5,266 bases of DNA from Anaerolineae bacterium (GCA_021162125.1 JAGGZG010000371.1:1-5266); one strand, 5' to 3'; positions 1 to 4,834 are shown, counted from the stretch's first letter. Program-made: numbers and translations. The notes: a model not told the origin generated them from the sequence alone.

Positions 1-2
1 CA

Positions 3-695
3 TCATCCCACAAACCGATACTTGAGCAGCGTCCACAGCACGACGAACCCATCCCGCCAACTGATCTTCTTCCCTTCCCACATCTCGCGCCCGGTGTAGG
101 AGATGGGCACCTCGTAGATGCGATAGCCCCGCCGCAGAATCTGGGCGGTGATCTCCGGGTCGAAGCCCCAGCGCGGGGAGTGCAGATGCAGCTTGTCGGC
201 GACCTCGCGGGTGAACACTTTGTAGCAGGTCTCCATGTCGGTGAGGATGGTATTGTAGAGCAGGTTAGTGATGAAAGTCAGCACCTTGTTGCCCACCATG
301 TGCCAGAAAAACATCGCCTTGCGCGGCCCGCCCAGAAAGCGCGAGCCATACACCACCTGCGAGCGGTTCTCCAGGATGGGTTGCAGAAGTAACGGGTACT
401 CGCGGGGATCGTACTCCAGATCGGCGTCCTGGATGAGGAGGATGTCGCCGGTGGCGTGCTGTAACGCGGTACGCACCGCTGCCCCTTTGCCCTGGTTGCG
501 CTCGTGGGTGAACACGTGCGTGTCCGCGTGTCTGGCCTCCTGCTCCAGAATCTCAGCGGTACCATCGGTGGAGCAATCATCCACCACGATAATCTCTCGC
601 TCAATGCCCTCCAGCTCGACAGCGCGCACCCGTCGCAGAATCTCGCTGATGGTCTCCCGCTCGTTATAGACCGGCACGAGTATAGAAAGCTTCAC
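3..695 (-). CDS. Family 2 glycosyltransferase, DPM1-like
   Basis: Complete 230-residue GT-A fold glycosyltransferase of the polyprenyl/dolichol-phosphate sugar synthase-like group, which moves a sugar from a nucleotide donor to a lipid phosphate or another acceptor at the inner face of the membrane. Visible motifs are VPVYNE (7-12), VVDDCSTDGT (37-46), NQGKGAA (67-73), the metal-binding DxD as D90-A-D92 within QDADLEYDP, YGSRF (116-120), DMETCYKVF (153-161) and GFDPEI (177-182). There is no C-terminal GtrA-like membrane domain, so it is the short single-domain form, probably soluble or peripheral. An in-frame TTG at 713 would add six residues, but the GTG at 695 is preferred: GGGAGG lies five bases upstream, the protein then begins MKLSILVPVYNE as is usual in this family, and the predicted transcript starts near 717. 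Sugar and acceptor cannot be told from sequence. No partner gene is visible because the stop lies at the window edge. Confidence 0.93.
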   Translation of the reverse strand: MKLSILVPVYNERETISEILRRVRAVELEGIEREIIVVDDCSTDGTAEILEQEARHADTHVFTHERNQGKGAAVRTALQHATGDILLIQDADLEYDPREYPLLLQPILENRSQVVYGSRFLGGPRKAMFFWHMVGNKVLTFITNLLYNTILTDMETCYKVFTREVADKLHLHSPRWGFDPEITAQILRRGYRIYEVPISYTGREMWEGKKISWRDGFVVLWTLLKYRFVG

Positions 696-700
696 TGTGG

Positions 701-706
701 CCTCCC
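701..706 (-). promoter_or_regulatory. Ribosome binding site of the glycosyltransferase
   Basis: Read on the minus strand this is GGGAGG followed by CCACA and then GTG at 695. The near-consensus SD with a five-base spacer decides the start in favour of the GTG over the TTG at 713, which would leave almost no leader behind the predicted promoter. Confidence 0.75.
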
Positions 707-723
707 ATTTCAAGAATGTCTGG

Positions 724-752
724 ATTATAACTCAGAGCGCCCCGCCTGGCAA
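724..752 (-). promoter_or_regulatory. Sigma70-type promoter of the glycosyltransferase
   Basis: On the minus strand TTGCCA (752-747, five of six to the -35 consensus) is followed by 17 bases and a perfect TATAAT (729-724). Transcription should begin near 717, giving a leader of about 22 bases before the GTG at 695. Spacing and match are close to ideal for housekeeping sigma. It faces away from the uvsE promoter at 920-948. Confidence 0.8.
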
Positions 753-809
753 ATAGTCTCCATGGAGGCGTATTTCACACCACGCTGGGCGGCGGGCTTG
801 ATTGACTGA

Positions 810-901
810 CCCTCACCCCGGCGCTCCCTAACAGTCGCACCACCCCTCTCCCGCCAAGCGGGAGAGGGGTCGCTGGAGCGAAGCGACAGCGGGGGTGAGG
901 G
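810..901. repeat. Nested foldback intergenic repeat, full copy
   Basis: A 92-base element. Its ends, CCCTCACCCC (810-819) and GGGGTGAGGG (892-901), are perfect inverted repeats of 10 bp. Inside is a second perfect inverted repeat of 13 bp, ACCCCTCTCCCGC (842-854) and GCGGGAGAGGGGT (858-870), with a three-base loop. A weaker pair, TCGCT (870-874) and AGCGA (882-886), lies between. No T-tract follows the hairpin on either strand, and the element sits between two divergent promoters, so it is not an intrinsic terminator. It looks like a REP- or MITE-type dispersed repeat. A shortened relative occurs at 4741-4777. Confidence 0.8.
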
Positions 902-919
902 CCATACCGGCCACGCCGC

Positions 920-948
920 TTGACTTGCGACCGTCCAGGCTGTACAAT
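920..948 (+). promoter_or_regulatory. Sigma70-type promoter of uvsE
   Basis: TTGACT (920-925), exactly 17 bases, then TACAAT (943-948): five of six matches in each box. The start point would be near 955, about 46 bases before the ATG at 1001. The -35 box coincides with an in-frame TTG that a gene finder could take as a start, so the promoter argues against that longer protein. I saw no LexA-type operator here, so damage induction is not indicated by the sequence. Confidence 0.8.
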
Positions 949-1000
949 AAGCCCACTACCAGGTTTTGTATGCGCCCGTGATGGAAAGGCACGTGGTTTT

Positions 1001-1945
1001 ATGAAGCTGGGTTTTGCGGTCAAAGTACTCGGCGAACCGGGATTGAAATCTCACGATACCCGGCGCTGGCAGAACAATCCCCACCTCAGCGTCAGCCTGG
1101 TCTACCTGCGCGACATTTTCGTCTACCTGCGACGACAGGCGATCACCATGTACCGCATGTCCTCGGACCTGGCCCCCTACCTCACTCACCCGGACTTGCC
1201 CCGGTTTCACAACCAGATTGAGGAGTGCGCTGCCGAGCTATCCGCCATCGGGGAGATGGCCCGCGCCGATGGTCTGCGGCTGTCCTTCCATCCCTCCCAA
1301 TACGTCGTGCTCAACGCCTCGGACGAGAATGTGGCCGTCAGAAGCGCGCGGACTATCGCGGTTCTGGCTCGAATGCTGGATATGATGGGATTAGGACCAG
1401 AGGCCGTGATCGTCGTCCACGTGGGTGGGATCTACGGCGACCGGGAGGCCGCCCGCCAACGCTTTGCCACGCGCTACCTGCACCTGCCCGAACCAGCCCG
1501 TCGCCGACTGGTGCTGGAGAACGACGATGGCCGCTTCTCCGTAGCCGACGTTGCCTGGATTCATCGTGAGACGGGCATCCGTCTGGTTTTCGACCATCTC
1601 CATTTCTGCAATCACAATCCCCAGGGGATGGATGCCATCGAGGCCCTGTCCACGTGCCTGGACACCTGGCCTGTGGACGTGTGCCCCAAAGTGCACTTCA
1701 GCTCTCCGCGCACGGCCATGCACGTCGTCGAGCGCGCAGATTCCGGTGGAAGGAAGCACAGGCTACGCCAGCCCCGCTGGACCCAGCATGCCGACTTCAT
1801 TGACCCTTTCGCTTTCATTGCCTTCCTGCGCGCAGCGCGGGCCGCCTGCTTGCGGGATTTCGACGTCATGCTGGAAGCCAAAGCGAAAGACCTGGCCTTG
1901 CTGCGGCTGCGAGAGGACCTGTCGCGCCTGGCTCCCGACCTGTAA
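1001..1945 (+). CDS. uvsE: UV damage endonuclease UvsE/UVDE
   Basis: A 314-residue TIM-barrel endonuclease that nicks DNA 5' of UV photoproducts and some other distorting lesions, starting an alternative excision repair route. The family's metal and lesion-probing residues are visible in order: H97, Q100 and Y101 in FHPSQYVV; H140 in VVHVGG; E173 in LVLENDD; D198 and H201 in FDHLH; K230 and H232 in PKVHFSSPR; H263 in QHADFIDP; and E292 in MLEAKAKDLALL. As far as I recall, this matches the three-metal site of the Thermus thermophilus enzyme, including the lysine reported as modified there. A basic stretch at 244-260 lengthens the loop between H232 and H263 relative to that enzyme. The ATG at 1001 is chosen because the promoter lies at 920-948 and the protein then begins MKLGFAVK. 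Its SD is only fair (GGAAAGG, 11-base spacer). The gene stands alone, divergent from the glycosyltransferase. Confidence 0.95.
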   Translation: MKLGFAVKVLGEPGLKSHDTRRWQNNPHLSVSLVYLRDIFVYLRRQAITMYRMSSDLAPYLTHPDLPRFHNQIEECAAELSAIGEMARADGLRLSFHPSQYVVLNASDENVAVRSARTIAVLARMLDMMGLGPEAVIVVHVGGIYGDREAARQRFATRYLHLPEPARRRLVLENDDGRFSVADVAWIHRETGIRLVFDHLHFCNHNPQGMDAIEALSTCLDTWPVDVCPKVHFSSPRTAMHVVERADSGGRKHRLRQPRWTQHADFIDPFAFIAFLRAARAACLRDFDVMLEAKAKDLALLRLREDLSRLAPDL

Positions 1946-1987
1946 GGGCGCAGCATGCTGCACCTCTACATCCACCATGTATAGGGA

Positions 1988-2105
1988 AGAGCGTGTCTGA
2001 AAAGTCGGGATGAAGGTATCAACCACTAAGACACAAAGTAACATTAAAGAGCAAGTAACTCCTCCGTTTCTTGGTGCCTTTGTGGTGAATTCTCGGACAC
2101 CCTCT
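1988..2105. repeat. Decayed inverted-repeat element, MITE-like
   Basis: A 118-base stretch between uvsE and the kinase. The left end GAGCGTGTCTGA (1989-2000) matches the reverse complement of the right end (2093-2104) at 10 of 12 bases, with one more pair outside. Inside, ACCACTAAGACACAAAG (2022-2038) matches the reverse complement of 2071-2087 imperfectly, about three bases in four. This 'ACCAC-AAG-CAC-AAAG' pattern is a familiar type of intergenic foldback in many bacteria (general knowledge). It is visibly AT-richer than its surroundings. It carries no transposase and looks like a degraded non-autonomous element. An open frame through it, starting at 2010, runs into the kinase but is not taken as coding. 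Confidence 0.6.
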
Positions 2106-2117
2106 AAAGCATTTACG

Positions 2118-2123
2118 AGGAGG
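2118..2123 (+). promoter_or_regulatory. Ribosome binding site of the PfkB-family kinase
   Basis: AGGAGG, extended to GAGGAGGT at 2117-2124, lies nine bases before the ATG at 2133. This perfect SD fixes the kinase start downstream of the repeat element. No convincing promoter was found just upstream; the best is a poor TTGTGG (2080-2085), 17 bases, TCTAAA (2103-2108). Confidence 0.8.
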
Positions 2124-2132
2124 TTCAGTGCG

Positions 2133-3053
2133 ATGATAACACCACCTGTTGCCGTTGATGTGGCCATGATCGGCCACTTCGCCAGGGATAAACTGGTAGT
2201 TCGCGGTCAAGAGAGGGTCTCGTCAGGCGGGGCAGTGTATTATGGCGGGATTGCCCTGCGCCGGATCGGGGTCAGTGTGGCGGTGATTACCCGCTTGCGA
2301 GCTGAGGACTTCCCCTACCTCGACGAATTGAAACAGGAGGGCGTTCTGGTTTTCGCCCAGCCGGCGGAGCAGACGTCCGGCATCGAGAATATCTACACCA
2401 CCGAGGACATGGACCGCCGCATCTGCAAGCCGCTGGGCTTCGCGGGGCCATTTCGCCTGGAGGACATCCCGAACGTAGATGCCAAAGTCTTCCTCGTCGG
2501 GCCGATCATCGCCGGGGAAGTGGACCTGGCTTTAGTGCAATCACTTGCTGGGAGGGGCCCCGTAGCCCTCGACGTCCAGGGGTTCGTCCGCGTGCGCGAG
2601 GGCGACGACCTGGTGTTCCGCGACTGGCCGGAGAAAGAAGAGGGATTGGCCTGCGTCCACACCCTGAAAGTGGACAGCGCCGAGGCTGAGGTGCTCACTG
2701 GAAAAACCGATCCTGTGGCGGCGGTGCGGGAGCTGGCCGCATACGGCCCCCGTGAGATCGTGCTCACCCACGCCAGCGGTGTCCTGGTGCACGCCGACGG
2801 GCGCGATTACCGGGCCCCGTTCACACCCAGGGAGTTGAGGGGCAGGACCGGGCGGGGGGATACCTGTTTCGCCTGTTACGTGGGGAAACGCCTGACTGCG
2901 CCTCCAGAGGAAGCCTGTCGCTTCGCGGCGGCGGTCACGACGCTGAAACTGGAGAAGCCGGGGCCCTTCCGGGGTACGTTGGAGGACGTGGAGCGCTACC
3001 TGGCGGAGGGGAGACTGGGCGAGACTCGCTGGAGTTGGACTCCTGAGACATGA
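2133..3053 (+). CDS. PfkB-family carbohydrate/polyol kinase
   Basis: A 306-residue ribokinase-fold kinase that would transfer the ATP gamma-phosphate to a sugar, polyol or nucleoside hydroxyl in the cytoplasm. The N-terminal glycine motif is SGGAVYYGG (31-39). The C-terminal PfkB signature is GRTGRGDTC (237-245), with D243 as catalytic base and the anion hole formed by G240-R241-G242. The family usually has D-T-x-G-A-G-D, so glycine and arginine replace the common D and A. LDVQGFVRV (147-155) resembles the 'DIQ..IRV' stretch I recall in plant and archaeal myo-inositol 3-kinases, which suggests a polyol or inositol substrate, but weakly. The ATG at 2133 is chosen for its strong SD; a start at 2010 would add 41 residues encoded by a repeat. 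Length is normal. It is followed after 178 bases by an independent promoter, so it is probably transcribed alone. Confidence 0.88.
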   Translation: MITPPVAVDVAMIGHFARDKLVVRGQERVSSGGAVYYGGIALRRIGVSVAVITRLRAEDFPYLDELKQEGVLVFAQPAEQTSGIENIYTTEDMDRRICKPLGFAGPFRLEDIPNVDAKVFLVGPIIAGEVDLALVQSLAGRGPVALDVQGFVRVREGDDLVFRDWPEKEEGLACVHTLKVDSAEAEVLTGKTDPVAAVRELAAYGPREIVLTHASGVLVHADGRDYRAPFTPRELRGRTGRGDTCFACYVGKRLTAPPEEACRFAAAVTTLKLEKPGPFRGTLEDVERYLAEGRLGETRWSWTPET

Positions 3054-3085
3054 CTTTTACATCGCGCGCCTGCTTACCCGGGAAC

Positions 3086-3095
3086 GTGTGCACAC
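3086..3095. promoter_or_regulatory. Palindrome upstream of the toxin-antitoxin promoter
   Basis: GTGTGCACAC is a perfect 10-bp palindrome ending 10 bases before the -35 box at 3106. Antitoxins commonly repress their own operons by binding palindromes near the promoter, so this is a candidate operator. A site this short can occur by chance. Confidence 0.3.
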
Positions 3096-3105
3096 CCTGG
3101 TCGTG

Positions 3106-3134
3106 TTGCTTCAATCGCCGGTTTGGGATATAAT
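3106..3134 (+). promoter_or_regulatory. Sigma70-type promoter of the toxin-antitoxin operon
   Basis: TTGCTT (3106-3111, four of six), 17 bases, then a perfect TATAAT (3129-3134). The start point would be near 3141, leaving a leader of about 90 bases before the antitoxin ATG at 3232. That is long for a toxin-antitoxin operon and contains the possible leader peptide at 3169-3201. Confidence 0.75.
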
Positions 3135-3168
3135 TGACAATGAACACGGTTCCGGAGTGAGGTTTGAG

Positions 3169-3201
3169 ATGTGGTGTATTGTGTGGGGACTCTTCCCATA
3201 A
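3169..3201 (+). CDS. Possible 10-residue leader peptide
   Basis: A very short frame, MWCIVWGLFP then TAA, lies between the promoter and the antitoxin. GTGAGG (3157-3162) is placed six bases before its ATG, which is a reasonable SD. It contains two tryptophans and one cysteine, unusual for ten codons. It ends 30 bases before the antitoxin ATG and 16 bases before that gene's SD. It could tune antitoxin translation or act as an attenuator, but no clear antiterminator/terminator pair is visible. It may be chance: a start codon behind a purine-rich stretch is not rare. Confidence 0.27.
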   Translation: MWCIVWGLFP

Positions 3202-3231
3202 TAAGACTTGCTTCCGGAGGAGGGTGTGATA

Positions 3232-3444
3232 ATGCAAACAACAGGAATTGCCCAGCAGATCTACGAAACAAGCGTGAAAAAACTGCCTGCCATTGAACGT
3301 CTGCGGTTGGTCAAACTGGTGATGGATGACCTGATGAGCACTCCTACGACATGGATCGTGGATGAAAGTGATGTGTGGAGCGAGGAGGACTATGCCGATT
3401 TGACGCGGGCGTCGCTGACGTACGCGGCCCAATCGCTGGGGTGA
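3232..3444 (+). CDS. Candidate antitoxin of the MazF/PemK-type pair
   Basis: A 70-residue acidic protein directly upstream of a MazF/PemK-type toxin, the usual antitoxin-first order. The N-terminal half (about 5-35) is predicted helical, with the stretch LPAIERLRLVKLVMDDL (18-34), which recalls small addiction-module proteins with 'LP..ERL.L...L...L'. The C-terminal half is acidic (DESDVWSEEDYADL, 44-57), as expected of a segment that wraps and masks a basic toxin surface. I do not recognise a standard MazE/AbrB or ribbon-helix-helix domain, so DNA binding is uncertain. The ATG at 3232 has AGGAGG (3218-3223) eight bases upstream; GTG at 3226 is too close to it and TTG at 3208 lies before it. 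The role is inferred mainly from position. GC content is visibly lower than in the neighbouring kinase. Confidence 0.75.
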   Translation: MQTTGIAQQIYETSVKKLPAIERLRLVKLVMDDLMSTPTTWIVDESDVWSEEDYADLTRASLTYAAQSLG

Positions 3445-3452
3445 CAGACGCA

Positions 3453-3803
3453 ATGAGTACCTTACGAGCGGGTGACATCGTGACGATTGACTTTCCTGGT
3501 GTGAAGGGTATCAAACGCCGGCCGGCAATCGTGGTCTCCAGTTCCACGTATCACCGACACCGTCCTGACGTGATTGTGGGCATTGTGACCTCACAGATTC
3601 AACAGGCAACGGCCCCCACAGATCATCTGCTGAAGGACTGGGCTGAAGAGGGGTTACATCGTCCGTCTGCCTTCCGTACCTTTCTGGCGACGCTGCCAGC
3701 CACTGTAGCTATCCCCATTGGCCATTGTTCTGAGCGAGACTGGCAGGGGATTGTAGGATGTCTCAAAAAGGCGATCGCCGGTTCGGGCAAAGCGGACGTG
3801 TGA
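3453..3803 (+). CDS. MazF/PemK-type toxin, probable mRNA endoribonuclease
   Basis: A 116-residue protein of the MazF/PemK family, ribosome-independent mRNA interferases that cleave single-stranded RNA at short motifs and slow growth when the antitoxin is lost. The N-terminal signature is clear: GDIVTIDFPGVKGIKRRPAIVVSS (7-30), including the conserved K21-R22-R23-P24. The second block is VGIVTSQI (42-49), with T46-S47 where the family's catalytic Thr/Ser usually lies. The third is PSAFRTFLATLP (71-82). Length is typical. The ATG is eight bases after the antitoxin stop. An in-frame GTG at 3441 overlaps that stop as GTGA and is an alternative, translationally coupled start adding four residues. 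The two genes share the promoter at 3106-3134. Cleavage sequence cannot be predicted. Confidence 0.9.
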   Translation: MSTLRAGDIVTIDFPGVKGIKRRPAIVVSSSTYHRHRPDVIVGIVTSQIQQATAPTDHLLKDWAEEGLHRPSAFRTFLATLPATVAIPIGHCSERDWQGIVGCLKKAIAGSGKADV

Positions 3804-3968
3804 CCTGACAGAGCTTTATGAGCGGGAGAGCCGCATCGGGTGCGCTCGCAGCGCAGACATTTCTATTGCCAGGGAATGTATCTCTGTTGCCGACTTGGTC
3901 AGGAGAGTGTGTTCCCTGAGGAGTCGCCCGTCATTTGTCCAATCTGAGCACCGGTGCTTCGCTCACCG
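3804..3968 (+). other. Gene-free stretch between toxin and terminator
   Basis: This 165-base stretch holds no supported gene. The longest forward frame, at 3818-3919, has 33 codons and no SD. Just before the terminator are a perfect 12-bp palindrome, AGCACCGGTGCT (3947-3958), and an overlapping stem, TGAGC (3945-3949) with GCTCA (3961-3965). It is most simply the 3' untranslated region of the toxin mRNA. No internal promoter was found that would make it a separate small RNA. Confidence 0.45.
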
Positions 3969-4008
3969 CCCCAACCTGGCAGTCCGCGCTGCCGGGTTGG
4001 GGTTTTTT
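3969..4008 (+). terminator. Rho-independent terminator
   Basis: CCCCAACCTGGCAG (3969-3982) pairs with CTGCCGGGTTGGGG (3989-4002) as a 14-bp stem with a single wobble pair and a six-base loop. Six T residues (4003-4008) follow directly. The T-tract is on the plus-strand side only, so it ends transcription from the toxin-antitoxin operon and shields the convergent minus-strand genes that end at 4041. Confidence 0.93.
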
Positions 4009-4040
4009 GTTTGCCGGAGAGATTGCGCTCGCTTGACGCG

Positions 4041-4514
4041 CTACCCTGCCAGATAGGCGCCCATAGCAGCGAACAGGGCCACAGCGCCCAGGACCAGGAA
4101 GCCCCCCGCCACTTTGAGCATGGCGTGTTTGTAGGTCACGATGCGCTCGAAGGCAGCCTTGCTCTTGCGCCAGGAGCTGATGTTACTGGTGTAGGTGCGG
4201 GGGAAGAAGACGAGCAGAGCGGCCAACAGGCTGCCCAGCCACAGAAGCAAGGGCAACAGATACAGTAGCAACGGCCCCACGCCTCCCAACTGCCCTCGAA
4301 TATCCGAGTAAGCGATGGCGTGGAAGTAGAGCCCCTCCAGGATGCCAGCCACGCCGATGATCTGTTTGGCCGTTCCCTCGATGGACTTGATGGACTCGCC
4401 CAGCAACCCCTTGGCCATATCCTTCCAGAACTTGAGGTTGGGGTCAGAGGCGATGGGCAGTTCCTCGTCGCCCAGGCTGGCCTGCTGCGCCACGCGTTCC
4501 TGCATCTCGCTCAT
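4041..4514 (-). CDS. Hypothetical membrane protein, 2-3 TM helices
   Basis: A 157-residue protein I cannot assign to a named family. Residues 1-50 are polar and charged. Two clear hydrophobic helices are at about 81-104 (leucine-rich) and 135-156. A third, weaker one at about 51-69 contains E60 and H65. The 105-134 loop is rich in lysine and arginine (R106, R116, K117, K119, R124, K129, K134), so by the positive-inside rule it should be cytoplasmic; with three helices the N-terminus would also be inside. The motif FFPR (103-106) closes the leucine-rich helix, a feature I loosely associate with small membrane effectors of the SLATT/Pycsar kind, but this is only a resemblance. The ATG at 4514 follows the zinc-ribbon stop with one base between and has GAGAGG just upstream. 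A frame open to 4703 is not used because it overlaps that gene. Confidence 0.8.
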   Translation of the reverse strand: MSEMQERVAQQASLGDEELPIASDPNLKFWKDMAKGLLGESIKSIEGTAKQIIGVAGILEGLYFHAIAYSDIRGQLGGVGPLLLYLLPLLLWLGSLLAALLVFFPRTYTSNISSWRKSKAAFERIVTYKHAMLKVAGGFLVLGAVALFAAMGAYLAG

Positions 4515-4515
4515 C

Positions 4516-4713
4516 TCACCTCTCCACCTCGACCTCGAAATCCTGCTCGCAGTTGGGGCAGGTGAGGTCCACGGTGTGTTTGTGTCCTGCTGGTGCCGGC
4601 TCAGACGCTCCCAGTCCCCTGGTGATCTTCGCTTCACCGGCCTGCCGTCTTTTCTCCGGGTCCGCCCGGAACCTGTAGCCGCAGAATGGGCATTTGAATA
4701 CACGTAGGGTCAT
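4516..4713 (-). CDS. Small zinc-ribbon protein
   Basis: A 65-residue protein with two CxxC knuckles: C8-P-F-C11 within FKCPFCGYRF, and C52-P-N-C55 within LTCPNCEQDF. Together they should hold one zinc ion in a ribbon fold. A 40-residue polar linker separates them (KRRQ at 21-24, and histidines 44 and 46), longer than in many ribbons. The ATG at 4713 has AAAGGAG (4728-4722) eight bases upstream. Its stop is one base from the start of the membrane protein gene, so the two are almost certainly co-transcribed and translationally coupled. Such small ribbons serve as nucleic-acid or protein-binding adaptors; nothing here selects one role. It could act as a cytoplasmic partner of the membrane protein (inference). 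Confidence 0.82.
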   Translation of the reverse strand: MTLRVFKCPFCGYRFRADPEKRRQAGEAKITRGLGASEPAPAGHKHTVDLTCPNCEQDFEVEVER

Positions 4714-4740
4714 GTTGCTCGCTCCTTTCGCTGCATAAGA

Positions 4741-4777
4741 ACCCCTCCCCCCTGCAAGCGAAGCGCAGCGGGGGGGA
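4741..4777. repeat. Shortened copy of the foldback repeat at 810-901
   Basis: AGCGAAGCG (4757-4765) followed by CAGCGGGGG matches 877-895 of the first copy, apart from one missing A. ACCCCTCCCCC (4741-4751) matches 842-852 with one difference. The intervening right arm of the inner hairpin is absent. What remains still folds, with CCCCCCTGC (4747-4755) pairing with GCAG (4765-4768) and the following G-run around one bulged C. It lies 28-64 bases before the zinc-ribbon start and may be in its leader. No T-tract follows on either strand. Confidence 0.6.
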
Positions 4778-4800
4778 CTGACAAAACTTACACTTGTCAG
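4778..4800. repeat. Seven-bp hairpin beside the large palindrome
   Basis: CTGACAA (4778-4784) and TTGTCAG (4794-4800) are perfect inverted repeats with a nine-base loop. The right arm overlaps the first bases of the large palindrome that starts at 4796, so the two structures compete for the same bases. It lies immediately after the stop codon of the minus-strand gene and could mark its mRNA 3' end. Confidence 0.45.
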
Positions 4801-4834
4801 GTGACAGTCACCTCCGAGGTGACTGTCACCTGAC
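4796..4834. repeat. Perfect 19-bp palindrome inside a 3' coding end
   Basis: The arm GTCAGGTGACAGTCACCTC (4796-4814) is exactly reverse-complementary to 4816-4834, with a single central C at 4815. Read on the minus strand it encodes the last twelve residues and the TGA stop of the overlapping gene, giving the pattern VTVT-SE-VTVT. Such GGTGACAGTCACC palindromes look like dispersed repeats. Selection for protein function would not by itself require perfect symmetry, so recent insertion or selection on the structure is likely. Confidence 0.9.

Noticed and set aside
268..809. Forward open frames at 268-669 and 504-809
   Set aside because: They lie opposite the glycosyltransferase, whose motifs are intact. 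Their translations are Ser/Arg-rich or otherwise without recognisable domains.
1950..1981. Palindrome GCAGCATGCTGC and the TACAT/ATGTA stem as a uvsE terminator
   Set aside because: Both stems are short and no T-tract follows, so there is no intrinsic terminator of normal form here.
1225..2000. Other open frames across uvsE on both strands
   Set aside because: They overlap a gene with all catalytic residues in order and show no motifs of their own. They are typical shadows of GC-rich coding DNA.
2010..2132. A 41-residue N-terminal extension of the PfkB-family kinase
   Set aside because: It is encoded by an inverted-repeat element, has no SD before 2010, and a perfect AGGAGG precedes the ATG at 2133.
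3134..3139. A perfect TTGACA as a second promoter for the antitoxin operon
   Set aside because: No acceptable -10 box lies 16-19 bases downstream, and the box overlaps the end of the good TATAAT at 3129-3134.
3818..3919. A 33-codon frame downstream of the toxin
   Set aside because: It has no SD, no recognisable features and lies in the probable 3' untranslated region.
4515..4703. A 63-residue N-terminal extension of the membrane protein
   Set aside because: It would overlap nearly the whole zinc-ribbon gene, is Arg/Ser/Pro-rich in a shadow-like way, and the ATG at 4514 has its own SD.
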